Positions 26,167 through 36,300 are shown, counted from the first letter of the stretch. The stretch: 64,000 nt of DNA from DTU098 sp964498525 (GCA_964498525.1 CAZCGU010000007.1:1-64000); one strand, 5' to 3'. The notes: generated from the sequence alone by a model not told the origin. Numbers and translations are program-made.

Positions 26167-28335
26167 ATGGAAACGATTTACGGTTACCTGGAAAGGATTA
26201 CATTCTTAAATGAAGAGAACCATTTTACTGTGGCCCGGCTTCAGGAAAAAGGCAAGAAGGAACTTACGACCATTGTGGGCAACCTGGCCGGCGTAAGTCC
26301 TGGTGAATCCCTGCGCCTTTCAGGGAAATGGGTCCATAATACAAAATACGGCAGCCAGTTTCAGTTGGAGAAGTATGAAACAGTCGTTCCCGCCACTGTA
26401 AACGGTATTGAAAAATATTTGGGCTCGGGGCTGATCAAAGGCATCGGTCCGGTAATGGCCAGGCGGATTGTAAAAGCTTTCGGCCTTTCCACCCTTGATG
26501 TAATTGAAACAACACCGGATGATCTGGCCAAAGTGGATGGCATCGGGTCGAAGCGCATTGGAATGATCACCAGGGCCTGGGAGGAACAAAGGGAAATCAA
26601 GGAGATCATGATCTTTCTCCAGGGCCATGGCGTAAGTGCGTCCTATTCCGCCAAAATTTTTAAAAGATACGGAAAGGCCTCCATCGAAAATGTTAAAGAA
26701 AACCCCTACCGGCTGGCGGCGGACATATCCGGCATCGGTTTTATCACTGCCGACCGTATCGCCCGGAACATGGGCGTTGATCCCAACTCCATACTGCGGG
26801 TGAAAGAGGGAATAATCTATGTTCTAAACGAGTTGATCAATGAGGGACATGTTTATTATCCTCTGGAACCTTTACTGGCAAGGACTGCGGAGATGCTCAA
26901 GGTTGATGCCGAAATTACCCTGGGGGCAAAGGCGGAGCTGCAGAAGGAAAGGAGAATCATAATAGAGGACCTGCCGGAAGAACCCCCGCTTCAGGTAGTT
27001 TATCTCCCCGCATTTTACACTGCGGAAACAAATCTGGCCAGGCTTCTTCTTAACTTGACCAGGGAGCCTTCGCCCATCCGTTCCATTGATACGGATGTGG
27101 CGGTGGGCTGGGTTTCGGATAAAATTGGGTCAAACCTCGCTGAAAAACAGAAAGAGGCGGTTGTTCTGTCTGCCCGGAACAAAATCCTGATTATCACCGG
27201 AGGACCGGGTACAGGTAAAACGACCATCATTAAAGCCATCATCCGGATTTTCAGGGCGATGAAGCTCAGGGTCCTGCTGGCTGCACCCACTGGACGGGCG
27301 GCCAAACGCATGCAGGAAGCAACGGGCCATGAGGCCAAAACCATCCACCGGCTGCTGGAATACAGCCCCCGGAACGGCGGATTTGAAAAGAATCAGGAAA
27401 CCCCGCTGGAAGCTGACGTAATCATCCTCGATGAGTGCTCCATGATCGATCTTATGCTGATGTACCACCTGGTTAAAGCTGTTCCTTTAAACGCCACCTT
27501 AATCCTGGTGGGTGATATCAACCAGTTGCCCTCGGTGGGCCCGGGCAGTGTGCTGAAGGATTTGATCGAATCCGGGAGGTTTGAGGTGGTGACGTTGACT
27601 GAAATTTTCAGGCAGGCCCGGGAAAGCCGGATTGTAACCAATGCCCACCTCATCAACAAGGGACTGTTTCCGGATTTAAAAAAGCCTTCCGGCAGGGAAT
27701 TGTCAGATTTTTATTTCATAGGGGAAAAGGACCCGGAAGAAATCATAAATAAAATCTTAAAACTTTGCCAGGATAGAATTCCCAGGCGGTTTGGTTTCCA
27801 CCCCGTAAAGGATGTCCAGGTCCTGACCCCCATGCACCGGGGAGCGCTTGGGGTAATGAACTTAAATTACAGGCTGCAGGAGTATCTCAACCAAAACGAG
27901 AGCAGGCAGGTCAGAGGCAACAAGTCCTTTAAAGTTAAGGACAAAGTAATGCAGCTTACCAATAACTACGATAAATCCGTTTATAACGGTGATGTGGGCA
28001 CAGTCACCCGGATTGACCTGGAAGAGCAGGAAATCCAGGTTGATTTTGAAGGAAGATTAGTTACTTATGATTTTTCCGAGCTGGACGAGCTGGCTCTGGC
28101 TTATGCTATCTCCGTACATAAATCCCAGGGCAGCGAGTATCCGGCCGTAATTATTCCGGTTGTGACCCAGCACTACCTGCTGCTGCAAAAAAATCTCATC
28201 TACACCGGGATTACCAGGGGTAAAAAACTGGTTATCCTGATTGGGAGCAAAAAAGCCCTGGCCATCGCCATTAAGAATGTCAAAACCATGGACCGTTTTT
28301 CCCGGCTCAAGGAAAGGCTGGCTGAAAGGGTCTGA
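26167..28335 (+). CDS. recD2: RecD2-type 5'-3' DNA helicase
   Basis: A 722-residue SF1B helicase acting in DNA repair without RecBC. The long N-terminal extension (about 1-330) with tandem helix-hairpin-helix motifs (IKGIGPVMARRIV, VDGIGSKRIG, ISGIGFITADRIA) is the RecD2 hallmark. Motif I is GGPGTGKTTII (about 343-353), motif II is VIILDECSMID, then GDINQLPSVGPG, EIFRQA and the C-terminal UvrD-like AISVHKSQGSEYPAVIIP and YTGITRGKKLVIL. ATG 26167. Confidence 0.95.
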   Translation: METIYGYLERITFLNEENHFTVARLQEKGKKELTTIVGNLAGVSPGESLRLSGKWVHNTKYGSQFQLEKYETVVPATVNGIEKYLGSGLIKGIGPVMARRIVKAFGLSTLDVIETTPDDLAKVDGIGSKRIGMITRAWEEQREIKEIMIFLQGHGVSASYSAKIFKRYGKASIENVKENPYRLAADISGIGFITADRIARNMGVDPNSILRVKEGIIYVLNELINEGHVYYPLEPLLARTAEMLKVDAEITLGAKAELQKERRIIIEDLPEEPPLQVVYLPAFYTAETNLARLLLNLTREPSPIRSIDTDVAVGWVSDKIGSNLAEKQKEAVVLSARNKILIITGGPGTGKTTIIKAIIRIFRAMKLRVLLAAPTGRAAKRMQEATGHEAKTIHRLLEYSPRNGGFEKNQETPLEADVIILDECSMIDLMLMYHLVKAVPLNATLILVGDINQLPSVGPGSVLKDLIESGRFEVVTLTEIFRQARESRIVTNAHLINKGLFPDLKKPSGRELSDFYFIGEKDPEEIINKILKLCQDRIPRRFGFHPVKDVQVLTPMHRGALGVMNLNYRLQEYLNQNESRQVRGNKSFKVKDKVMQLTNNYDKSVYNGDVGTVTRIDLEEQEIQVDFEGRLVTYDFSELDELALAYAISVHKSQGSEYPAVIIPVVTQHYLLLQKNLIYTGITRGKKLVILIGSKKALAIAIKNVKTMDRFSRLKERLAERV

Positions 28336-28511
28336 GCGCCGGGCCGGGCAACTGCTTGCGGCCTTTACGCTATTTAATAGCGGGCCGGCTCCAATTAACC
28401 GAAAATTTATAATATTTTGAAACGTTATTGCCATTTTGCTTAATATGCACGTATAATAAGAGTAAGAACCTGGCATCAAAAGGAACAATTGACGAAAAGA
28501 GGTCGATGGGT

Positions 28512-28964
28512 ATGGCTCAATTGTCCGAAATGCAGATGTATGAGTTCTTTAGCGGCGGCCGGATCGCGACAGTCTATTATTTCTATAAAAAGGGTGTAAA
28601 GATTATCGGCTTTGCCGGTAGTTCGGGCTTTAAAATAAAGGTTTTGTCCATTGGGTATAACCCCCCCAGAAAAGGTTTGGGCCAGGCAGCGTTGAAATTT
28701 TTACGCCCCCGGTACAAGAAAATTTCCGTCATCGAAATCTACCAGGGCGCCCTGCCCTTCTGGTTCAAAATGAAGGAACGTGGTTTGGTTGATCACCTGG
28801 AATCGATTAAAGAGGGCAAAAGGCTGTATCCCTTGAGGGGGATGCAGGCAACGGCAAACAACCTGAAAAGGATAAAAAACAAGAATTCCTGGGACTACGG
28901 GATTTTTGCTTCCACGAGTACGTTAAACGAAAGCCCTGAATACGAGACCGTGGCATATATCTAA
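28512..28964 (+). CDS. Conserved hypothetical protein, possibly GNAT-like
   Basis: A 150-residue protein. ATG 28512 has AAAAGAGGT 8 bases upstream and gives MAQLSEMQMYEFF. The central PPRKGLGQAALKFLRPRYKKISVIEIYQGALPFW resembles a GNAT acetyl-CoA loop (RxGLGxA) followed by beta-5, but other motifs are weak, so acetyltransferase activity is only a guess. It is flanked by RecD2 and a YflT-like gene with no overlap. Confidence 0.65.
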   Translation: MAQLSEMQMYEFFSGGRIATVYYFYKKGVKIIGFAGSSGFKIKVLSIGYNPPRKGLGQAALKFLRPRYKKISVIEIYQGALPFWFKMKERGLVDHLESIKEGKRLYPLRGMQATANNLKRIKNKNSWDYGIFASTSTLNESPEYETVAYI

Positions 28965-29068
28965 AACAACCTGAATTATCTAATTTTTGACGAACAAATC
29001 CTGCTTCATCATAGGGCCCGGGGCGGCCGGACATACTAGTTAAAAAAGTAAAAAGAGGTGGCCCCCAA

Positions 29069-29458
29069 ATGAAGCTGGCACCCGGTGAACGATCCGTCCT
29101 GGCTTATTTTCCAACCCGCGATAAGGCGCAGGACGCTGTTACCGCCCTTAAAGGAACAGGAATCTCCGAGGTGAGCCTTGACCAGGTATCCCGCTACGGT
29201 ACAACTGACGATGCCCAGATTAACAATCCTGCCAATAAGGCTGAAACTCTGACCGGGCTTACTCTGTTCTCAGAGGGAAAAGGTTCTCTGGATGATGCGG
29301 AAAGGACGCTTTTGGGCGCTGATCCCTCCGTCAGCGGTTACGTTAATGAAGATTACGGTGTGGCGGGGGGGAAAGCTTTCCTGGTGACGGCCGTAACCAA
29401 TGAAGAACTCCTGGGCCGGGCTGTACAGATTGTGCGGGAGCACGGTGGTGAGGTATGA
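29069..29458 (+). CDS. Small stress-type protein, YflT/GsiB-like
   Basis: A 129-residue protein with an opening VLAYFPTRDKAQDAVTALKGTGISEVSLDQVS, the beta-alpha-beta pattern of general stress protein 17M/YflT domains in which a helix follows a RDKAQ-like segment. A Gly-rich VAGGKAFLVTAVT and a closing helix follow. ATG 29069 follows AAAGAGGTGG. It is monocistronic with its own terminator. Function not established. Confidence 0.6.
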   Translation: MKLAPGERSVLAYFPTRDKAQDAVTALKGTGISEVSLDQVSRYGTTDDAQINNPANKAETLTGLTLFSEGKGSLDDAERTLLGADPSVSGYVNEDYGVAGGKAFLVTAVTNEELLGRAVQIVREHGGEV

Positions 29459-29498
29459 GGTTTAAGCATTGGTTTTAAGTATTAGCAGGAGATAGAGA

Positions 29499-29526
29499 AC
29501 CCCGTGCTTTACGGCGCGGGGTTTTT
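29499..29526 (+). terminator. Terminator
   Basis: AACCCCG (29499-29505) pairs with CGGGGTT (29516-29522), with extra pairing GC/GC inside, followed by T5. Confidence 0.75.
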
Positions 29527-29665
29527 CAAGTTATTAGGTAAATCCAGCAAAAGACAGGGTCAGGCCGGTTCCGACACAGAACTTGTATTTTTAGTTTAAT
29601 TTGGATACAATGGTAAGGGTTAAAACGCGCCGGCCAGGCCGGGAGCGTGATTGGAGGTTATATTT

Positions 29666-30577
29666 TTGAAGCGGGTGGTAAGCGTAAGCCTGGGCTCAGC
29701 CAGGCGTGACCACAAGGTTCTGGTGGAGCTCCTGGGGGAGCAATTTGAAATAGCCCGGAGGGGTACGGACGGCGATTTTGACCGGGCCATGGAATTATTG
29801 AAGGAAATTGACGGCAAGGTGGACGCCATTGGTCTGGGTGGAATCGATGTCTATCTTTTTGTCAGGCAAAAACGTTTTGCCATTCGGGATGGTTTGAGAT
29901 TGCTGGAATCGGTGAAGATTACTCCGGTGGTGGACGGCAGCGGCCTGAAAAATACCCTGGAGAGGGAAGTGGTGCGGATTCTGGCAAAGGAAACCGGGCT
30001 TTTGAAAAAGGGCACCAGGGTGCTCATGGTCAGTTCCGTAGACCGTTTCGGCATGGCCGAGGCGCTGACCGAAATTGGTTGTGACGTAACTTTTGGGGAT
30101 TTGATTTTTACCGCCGGGATCCCGTATCCCATCAAAACTGTGGATGAACTGGAAGAGTTGGCCAACCGGATCCTGCCTGAAATCGCCAAGATGCCCTTTC
30201 AGATGATCTATCCCACTGGAAAAAAACAGGAAAGTCAGGATGAGGCCAAGGTTCAGAAATTTGCCGGTTTCTATCATGACGCTGAAGTGATTGCCGGAGA
30301 TTTCCATCTGATCAGGCGCTTTATGCCCCCGGGTTTAAAGGGACAAGCCATCCTGACCAATACCACCACCCCCGAAGATATAGAGTTCCTTAAGGAAAAG
30401 GGCGCCGGTATCCTGGTAACCACAACTCCCGAATACGAAGGAAGGTCTTTCGGCACCAACGTCATGGAAGCCGCCCTTATTGCTGTCCTGGGCAAGCCCT
30501 GGCCCGAGGTTTCCCCCGGGGACTATTTGGAATTGCTGGAAAGGTTGAATTTCCGCCCGCGGCTCTTAAACCTGTAA
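29666..30577 (+). CDS. Conserved Firmicute protein (quinate 5-dehydrogenase-like label)
   Basis: A 303-residue protein found in clostridial genomes, sometimes labelled quinate 5-dehydrogenase; I do not see the shikimate/quinate dehydrogenase active-site motif, so that name is doubtful. A conserved N-terminus KRVVSVSLGSARRDHKV, IGLGGIDVYLFVRQKRFAIRDG, TPVVDGSGLKNTLER and TTTPEYEGRSFGTNVMEA can be seen. The middle (VLMVSSVDRFGMAEALTE) resembles a Rossmann-type segment. TTG 29666 is chosen, 8 bases after GGAGGT. Function is not known. Confidence 0.7.
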   Translation: MKRVVSVSLGSARRDHKVLVELLGEQFEIARRGTDGDFDRAMELLKEIDGKVDAIGLGGIDVYLFVRQKRFAIRDGLRLLESVKITPVVDGSGLKNTLEREVVRILAKETGLLKKGTRVLMVSSVDRFGMAEALTEIGCDVTFGDLIFTAGIPYPIKTVDELEELANRILPEIAKMPFQMIYPTGKKQESQDEAKVQKFAGFYHDAEVIAGDFHLIRRFMPPGLKGQAILTNTTTPEDIEFLKEKGAGILVTTTPEYEGRSFGTNVMEAALIAVLGKPWPEVSPGDYLELLERLNFRPRLLNL

Positions 30578-30641
30578 ATTCAATTGATTAATTACGTAAG
30601 GGGATGCGATCCCGTTTTGCGCTTTCCAAGGAGGTAGAAGA

Positions 30642-30995
30642 GTGGCAACACACGAAGAAATTACTGAGAGTCTTACGGTTTTTACGGACGGCTATAATAA
30701 AAACGGACGTTTGAAAATTATGAACAGGGACTGGGACCGGGTTGTAGTGGTTCAGGCTACGGACATTGATTCCCTGCACACGCTGACCCTGGTGGACGGT
30801 GTCGTGTCACTTAAGGAAGGGGCAGCGGGTAATCCCGACCTGACCGTTATTTCCGACAGCGAAACCCTGGCCGATATATTCTACGGTGACATTACACCCA
30901 CCGAGCCTTACAACAACGGTACGCTCAGGATCATCGGGACTGAGGATGATATCATCCGCCTTGATTTTATATCCCTGATGATCTGGGGGGAATAA
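30642..30995 (+). CDS. SCP-2 sterol-transfer-like small protein
   Basis: A 117-residue protein. Segments LKIMNRDWDRVVVVQ, LTLVDGVVSLKEGAAGNPDLTVISDSETLADIFYGDITPTEPYNNGTLRIIG and a C-terminal hydrophobic helix follow the SCP2 fold, in which a tunnel holds a lipid. GTG 30642 follows AAGGAGGTAG. It ends one base before the APC permease start, so the two are coupled. The role is inferred only from fold resemblance. Confidence 0.65.
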   Translation: MATHEEITESLTVFTDGYNKNGRLKIMNRDWDRVVVVQATDIDSLHTLTLVDGVVSLKEGAAGNPDLTVISDSETLADIFYGDITPTEPYNNGTLRIIGTEDDIIRLDFISLMIWGE

Positions 30996-30996
30996 C

Positions 30997-32355
30997 ATGC
31001 AATTTAAAAAGGTTCTTACTTTGCGCACCATTGTGGCTACCAGTGCTGGCCTGACCCTGGCCAGCTCATCTTTTGTAGCGGCGGTATCCGTAGCCGGCTT
31101 TGTACTGGGGGATACCGCCTGGATCGCCATTCTGGTGGGCGGACTCCTATGCTTTCTGGCGGCCTTTTGTTTTTCAGAGTTAAACGGACTGCTTCCTTCG
31201 GCGGCCGGCATCCGCCTTTATTTTAGCCGGGCCTTCAACGACCGGGTTTCGCTGACGGTTTCCATATTATATATGCTGGTTGTCATTGTCGGGGTGGTGG
31301 GGGCTGAAAGCTATATCATATCTTCGGTTTTGACCGGCGTTATGCCTGCGGTGCCGCCCTACATCTGGATTGTCCTGATGCTTCTGCTGGTAACCGGGAT
31401 GAATATCCGGGGGATCAAAATAGCCGGTCTTTTCCAGGATATCATCACCTACGGCCTGATGTTTTCCATGCTTGTTTTCGGCCTGATCGCCCTTTTTAAA
31501 ACGAATTTCCATTTTAACGCCCCCTTTTCGCCCGGAGGGGCCACAGGGATTATCAGTGCTGTGGCGGTGGGGGTTTTCCTTTTTGTGGGCTTTGAATGGG
31601 TAACGCCCCTGGCCGAGGAAGTAACCCATAACCGGCAGATATCCAGGGGTATGATGATTGCCCTGGGGGTTCTCAGTGTCATTTACGCTATTTTTACCAC
31701 GGCCATGACGGCTACCGTGCCCAAGGAGATCCTGGCGGCTTCCGCAGCGCCCCACCTGGCCTTTGCCCGGGCTACCCTGGGCGGCGTCGGTGTAACCTGG
31801 ATGACCGTGGTCAGCCTGGCGGCAACTGTTACGACCTTCAATGCCGGTTTAATCAGTGTTTCCCGCTTCATGTACGCCACTGCCCGGGAACATGCCCTGC
31901 CGCAGATTTTCAGCAAAATTAGTTTGCGCTACCTCACGCCCTGGGTGTCCATTCTGACCCTGTTTCTGGTGGGTCTCATTGTCTCGGGGGTGATCCTGCT
32001 GACTCACCGCTACCTGGTGCTGGTGCACCTGGCCGCCGCCATGGAGTCATTAGTTTACGTCCTGGCCGGCCTGGCGGTAATCAAACTGCGCCGCCGGATG
32101 CCGGAACAGGAACGGCCCTTCCGAATCCCCTTCGGCAACCTGGTGCCCGCGCTGACTATGCTGGTATTCACGGTCCTGGCTCTGGCGGTTCTGGTCACCA
32201 GTCCGTGGGTGCTGGTTAACCTGGCTGTCGCTTTCCTGGTCGTCCTGATCTATGTAAATACCGCTGTGCCTTACCTTAAAAAGAAATATCAGGCCCGCAG
32301 GCCGGCCGCAAGACGCCGTCCCCTGCGCGGGACGGACGGGGCCGAAGGAAATTAG
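30997..32355 (+). CDS. APC superfamily amino acid/polyamine permease
   Basis: A 452-residue integral membrane protein with about 12 predicted helices. The N-terminal TIVATSAGLTLASSSFVAAV corresponds to the helix 1 substrate-binding unwound region (a variant of the usual GIGAIIG). GFEWVTPLAEEVTHNRQISRGM corresponds to helix 6 and its loop. The C-terminus is a basic cytoplasmic tail (RRPAARRRP). Substrate unknown. Confidence 0.88.
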   Translation: MQFKKVLTLRTIVATSAGLTLASSSFVAAVSVAGFVLGDTAWIAILVGGLLCFLAAFCFSELNGLLPSAAGIRLYFSRAFNDRVSLTVSILYMLVVIVGVVGAESYIISSVLTGVMPAVPPYIWIVLMLLLVTGMNIRGIKIAGLFQDIITYGLMFSMLVFGLIALFKTNFHFNAPFSPGGATGIISAVAVGVFLFVGFEWVTPLAEEVTHNRQISRGMMIALGVLSVIYAIFTTAMTATVPKEILAASAAPHLAFARATLGGVGVTWMTVVSLAATVTTFNAGLISVSRFMYATAREHALPQIFSKISLRYLTPWVSILTLFLVGLIVSGVILLTHRYLVLVHLAAAMESLVYVLAGLAVIKLRRRMPEQERPFRIPFGNLVPALTMLVFTVLALAVLVTSPWVLVNLAVAFLVVLIYVNTAVPYLKKKYQARRPAARRRPLRGTDGAEGN

Positions 32356-32433
32356 AACGTGGTGATTATAGACCGGCATAAGACAGCTGTTGCCCTTTCA
32401 GCCGTTTTATGAAAGTTGAAAAACGCAGCCCTT

Positions 32434-32465
32434 GGGAAGTACCGTTACCCGGTACTTCCCTTTTT
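32434..32465 (+). terminator. Terminator after the permease operon
   Basis: GGGAAGTACC (32434-32443) and GGTACTTCCC (32451-32460), perfectly paired, then T5. Confidence 0.85.
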
Positions 32466-32560
32466 GTGGGAGAAAGGCGCTTCCGAGTGGAAATTAATGT
32501 AATATATGGTTAATCATATAGTATAATAAATATAAATGATATGTAAAGGGTGATGATCCT

Positions 32561-33211
32561 GTGGGCAGGGTATTGGCGCGTTTGTTCTTGCTTGTCGTTA
32601 TAATCTTTGCTGCCGTTTTCCCGGGGGGATGTAATGATCAAACTAAAAGCGGGACACTGCCTTACCTGGGGGAAAAGGGAGCGGACGGGACCGGAACCGG
32701 GACCGGGGTCTTGCCCGATGGTACCGGTGAACCCGGGGAAACTGCCGCCAAACCTTCCGGAGATGCAATGGCCAGTTTAAACGAAAGAATAACCATCGTC
32801 CTGTATTTCAACAATAAGGAAGGCTACCTTGCGGCGGAAAAAAGAGCGATTCCCAAAACACTCGGGATTGCCAGGGCGGCCATAAACGAACTTATTAAAG
32901 GTCCAACCGAGCAAAGCGGGCTGAGTGCGAGCATGCCGGCGGGTACCAGGCTTAAAGACATTAAGATTCAAGACGGTCTGGCAACCGTCGATTTTAGCGA
33001 AGACCTGAGGAAGAAGCACCCGGGCGGTTCGGCGGGGGAGTCTTTAACGGTTGGTTCAATTGTGAACACTTTAACTCAGTTTCCATCCGTCCAGGAAGTT
33101 CAAATACTTGTGGAAGGAAGGATTGTGGAGACCATAGCCGGGCATCTTGATGTTTCCAAACCACTGAAACGTCAGGCTGAGATAATTCAGCCAAATCCGG
33201 GAACCTTTTGA
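32561..33211 (+). CDS. GerMN-domain lipoprotein
   Basis: A 216-residue secreted lipoprotein. The signal segment LFLLVVIIFAAVFPGGC ends in a lipobox cysteine (about 24). A Gly/Thr-rich spacer (about 30-65) precedes the GerMN domain (about 78-200) with ITIVLYFNNKEGYLAAEKRAIP, INELIKGPTEQSGLSASMPAGTRL and LATVDFSEDLRKKHPGGSAGESLTVGSIVNTLTQFPSVQEVQILVEG. GerM proteins act in sporulation and spore germination. GTG 32561 follows GGGTGATGAT. The amidase downstream supports a cell-wall role. A TATAAT lies at 32522-32527. Confidence 0.85.
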   Translation: MGRVLARLFLLVVIIFAAVFPGGCNDQTKSGTLPYLGEKGADGTGTGTGVLPDGTGEPGETAAKPSGDAMASLNERITIVLYFNNKEGYLAAEKRAIPKTLGIARAAINELIKGPTEQSGLSASMPAGTRLKDIKIQDGLATVDFSEDLRKKHPGGSAGESLTVGSIVNTLTQFPSVQEVQILVEGRIVETIAGHLDVSKPLKRQAEIIQPNPGTF

Positions 33212-33318
33212 AGCTCCCGTCAGTCTAACCATATGAATGTTGAAGTTGCAAGATAATCCATACTTCAACAACATGTGGTTTTTTTTGCGCATTTTCAACC
33301 ATCACCGGAGGGAAGTTT

Positions 33319-35127
33319 ATGCCATTTAGAAAATCTTGTTTCGCTTTGGTTTATACCTGGGTCCTGATCCCGGTCTTTTTCTTTTGCCTTATTTTATTAT
33401 GTCCGGGTCAATCCGCGGCGTCAGAAGAAACGGCTGTTGTGACAGGCACTGCCATTAATGTCCGCAGCGGACCCAGCCTTGACTTTGCGGCCTTTACCAG
33501 GGTTAACCAGGGTGATCGGCTGCCTGTTCTGGATAAGTTTTATAGCTGGTATTATGTAAACCTGCCCAATGGCGCCAATGGGTGGGTATCCGGCGAACTG
33601 GTTAGAATTGAACAAGCAACACCCCCCGAACTGAGTTCGGGTAACGGGCCGACCATTATGATTAACGCGGACGGGGTCAATATTCGCAGCGGACCGGGCA
33701 CCTCCTACGAAATTGTCGAGAGGGCCAGCTATGGTCAGCACTACTCTGTAATGGAAACTTCAGGGGATTGGTATAAAGTCTGGCTCGGTACCAGTACCGG
33801 CTGGGTGGCCAACTGGCTGGTTGCCCGGAACACGAATACCACGTCAGCACCCTCGCAGACAACTCCACCACCGGCTGCTTCCACCCAACTCCCCGCCCAG
33901 ACCGGTGAAAAGATTGCCGTGGTAACCGGCAGTCAGGTTAATGTCCGAAGCGGTCCGGGAACAGCCAACGCTTTGGCCGGTAATGTCAACAAGGGGGACG
34001 AGCTGCCTGTTCTGGCACAGAACGGGGATTGGTACCAGGTTGAGCTGCCCGCCGGCAAAACTGGCTGGGTGGCAGGGTGGCTGGTGTCACTCAGGACAAC
34101 AACTACTGTTCCTGAACAGGTTCCGCCGGCAAACTCCGTTGGGAACGCCGGGCCGCAGACCGGCAGCGATGTTTCCAGGGGAGGTGAGGAACGGGTTTCC
34201 GACGACCGGTCCGGCAAGGCGCTCACCTTGCAAGTAAGGGAGACAAACGGGGAGACCATAGTCGATGTCGTGGCAGATCTGCCCTTTGAATATGATGCCT
34301 TCACATTAAGCGGGCCGGATAGACTGGTCGTGGACTTAAAAGGCGTTGCCATGGGGGAACTGCCGGCAAAAACCGATGTTAACTCCAAAACAGTGAAACA
34401 AATCCGGGTGGGGCACTATCAAAGGGAGCCGGATATTACCAGGCTGGTCTTTGAGCTGTCCGGCGGCGCCCAATATGTTACCAATCACTCAGGGGATAAG
34501 AAAAGCCTGAACGTGGAGACATATATTCCCACCATCAGTGGTTCATACGCAGGTACAACAATAGCTGTGGACGCCGGGCACGGCAGTCCGGACCCCGGCG
34601 CCATGGGCAAGAACGGGACCAAGGAAAAGGATGTCACCCTGGATATTGCCAAACGGACCAAAAGGCTATTGGAAGCCAAGGGCGCCAGGGTAATAATGAT
34701 CCGTTCCGGTGATGCCGATGTTGGTCTGGAAGAAAGGGCGGAAAGAGCCAACAATGCCGGGGCAGATATCTTTGTGAGCATTCACGTTAATGCCCATACG
34801 GATGCCTCAATTGGTGGCACCATGACTTACATTTACAACGGCAACGGCAAAACTTCGGATACTTCCCGGATCCAGGAGAGCAATAAGCTGGCCCGTTATG
34901 TTCAGGCGGAGCTGCTTAAAAACCTGGGCCTCAGGGACGGAGGGGTGCGGTCAGCCAATTTTGTGGTTCTGCGCAGCACAAAAATGCCGGCTATCCTGGC
35001 CGAACTGGCTTTTATTTCTAACGCTGCCGAAGAAAAGCTCATGCAGACCGACAATTTCCGCAACAAATCAGCCGAGGCAATCGTCAACGGAATCGGGTAT
35101 TATATTTCCGGTAAAAAATCCCGTTGA
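33319..35127 (+). CDS. N-acetylmuramoyl-L-alanine amidase with SH3b and AMIN domains
   Basis: A 602-residue secreted zinc amidase cutting the lactyl-peptide bond of peptidoglycan. A signal peptide (about 1-34, ending QSAASE) is followed by three bacterial SH3 repeats (about 38-98, 112-172 and 195-255, each with INVRSGP-like starts and GWV turns). An AMIN domain (about 295-390) binds the wall. The Amidase_3 catalytic domain (about 415-598) has VDAGHGSPDPGAMG, Glu in LEERAERAN, SIHVNAHTD and LAELAFISN. Pro/Thr-rich linkers join the SH3 units. It carries its own terminator. Confidence 0.95.
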   Translation: MPFRKSCFALVYTWVLIPVFFFCLILLCPGQSAASEETAVVTGTAINVRSGPSLDFAAFTRVNQGDRLPVLDKFYSWYYVNLPNGANGWVSGELVRIEQATPPELSSGNGPTIMINADGVNIRSGPGTSYEIVERASYGQHYSVMETSGDWYKVWLGTSTGWVANWLVARNTNTTSAPSQTTPPPAASTQLPAQTGEKIAVVTGSQVNVRSGPGTANALAGNVNKGDELPVLAQNGDWYQVELPAGKTGWVAGWLVSLRTTTTVPEQVPPANSVGNAGPQTGSDVSRGGEERVSDDRSGKALTLQVRETNGETIVDVVADLPFEYDAFTLSGPDRLVVDLKGVAMGELPAKTDVNSKTVKQIRVGHYQREPDITRLVFELSGGAQYVTNHSGDKKSLNVETYIPTISGSYAGTTIAVDAGHGSPDPGAMGKNGTKEKDVTLDIAKRTKRLLEAKGARVIMIRSGDADVGLEERAERANNAGADIFVSIHVNAHTDASIGGTMTYIYNGNGKTSDTSRIQESNKLARYVQAELLKNLGLRDGGVRSANFVVLRSTKMPAILAELAFISNAAEEKLMQTDNFRNKSAEAIVNGIGYYISGKKSR

Positions 35128-35171
35128 AAGCAGGAGTTAATAGTTTTCCCCGCTGTAGATTTTAGTCCTGT

Positions 35172-35218
35172 AAAACCCGGCCTGTTCGCCAGATTAGGGC
35201 AACCGGCCGGGTTTTTTT
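35172..35218 (+). terminator. Terminator after the amidase gene
   Basis: AAAACCCGGCC (35172-35182) pairs with GGCCGGGTTTT (35205-35215), then further T. Confidence 0.85.
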
Positions 35219-35448
35219 GAGGAAAAAAGGAGGAACCCCCGGCAAGTCCAGTGAATTACTTAAAGATGATAGGATCATGCTAAGACTGCAGACCGGTTTT
35301 AAGGTTGCACGGCGGGCGCCCTCCTTTAAGAATTAATTCATTCCCTGTATTTGCAAATAGACATCTTTGATTAAACTCATCAGTACTGGAATATGTTTAG
35401 AAAGGGCAGGTTTTAAGGTAAATAACACCTGCTTGAAGGAGGAAGAAA

Positions 35449-36300
35449 GTGAACCGTAACGCTGCCATCGGTCTTTTCGATTCCGGGGTGGGAGGGCTTT
35501 CGGTGGCCAGGGAAGTCTACCGGCAGCTTCCCGCTGAATCCACCGTTTATTTCGGTGACACGGCCCATGTTCCCTATGGTCCGCGCAGCTCCAAAGAGCT
35601 AATCCATTTTACCGGACAAATAACAGCCTTTCTGCAAGAACAAGGCGTAAAGTATATCGTAGTTGCCTGCAATACCAGTTCGTCCGTCTCCCTGCCGGTT
35701 TTAAGGGAACGTTGCAAGGTCCGGCTGATCGGACTGATCGAGCCTGGAGTAACCGAAGCCCTGGGTAAAACGGTGAACGGTAAAATTGGTGTTATCGCTA
35801 CCGAGGCTACCATAAGGAGCGGAGCTTACGAGCAAGGGCTGAAGAAGCTGGGGAAGGACATCGAAGTATTCAGCCGGGCGGCGCCGCGCCTGGTGCCCCT
35901 GGTGGAGTCGGGCAAGATAGATGCGTTATGCGTTAAGGAGGCGTTGCGGGAATACCTCTTCCCCTTGCAACAAGCCGGCATTGACACCTTGATTCTGGGC
36001 TGCACCCATTACCCGTTTTTATCCAGACAAATAGAGGACGAGCTGGGCTCCGGGGTCCGGCTGGTGGATCCGGCGTCAGCCACCGTAAGGGCAGCGAAGG
36101 AAGAGCTGCACCGTCTGGGTCTGGCGGCTGAGGGGATGAGCCCTGCCCGTCACTGCTTTTATGTCAGCAGCGGGCCTGCTGCTTTCCGGGCTGCGGCCGG
36201 ACAGTTCCTGAAGGGGGATATTGGACACGTACAGCAGGTTGTTTTATCGGCCTCAACGGGAGAGCCGCTGACACGGATCGATATACCAGAAAACGATTGA
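35449..36300 (+). CDS. murI: Glutamate racemase
   Basis: A 283-residue cofactor-independent racemase providing D-glutamate for peptidoglycan. AIGLFDSGVGGLSVAREV (about 5-22), VACNTSSSVSLP with the first catalytic Cys (about 75) and LGCTHYPFL with the second (about 186) are present. GTG 35449 follows AAGGAGGAAG. The 320 bases before it hold only the amidase terminator and an AT-rich promoter region. Confidence 0.95.
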   Translation: MNRNAAIGLFDSGVGGLSVAREVYRQLPAESTVYFGDTAHVPYGPRSSKELIHFTGQITAFLQEQGVKYIVVACNTSSSVSLPVLRERCKVRLIGLIEPGVTEALGKTVNGKIGVIATEATIRSGAYEQGLKKLGKDIEVFSRAAPRLVPLVESGKIDALCVKEALREYLFPLQQAGIDTLILGCTHYPFLSRQIEDELGSGVRLVDPASATVRAAKEELHRLGLAAEGMSPARHCFYVSSGPAAFRAAAGQFLKGDIGHVQQVVLSASTGEPLTRIDIPEND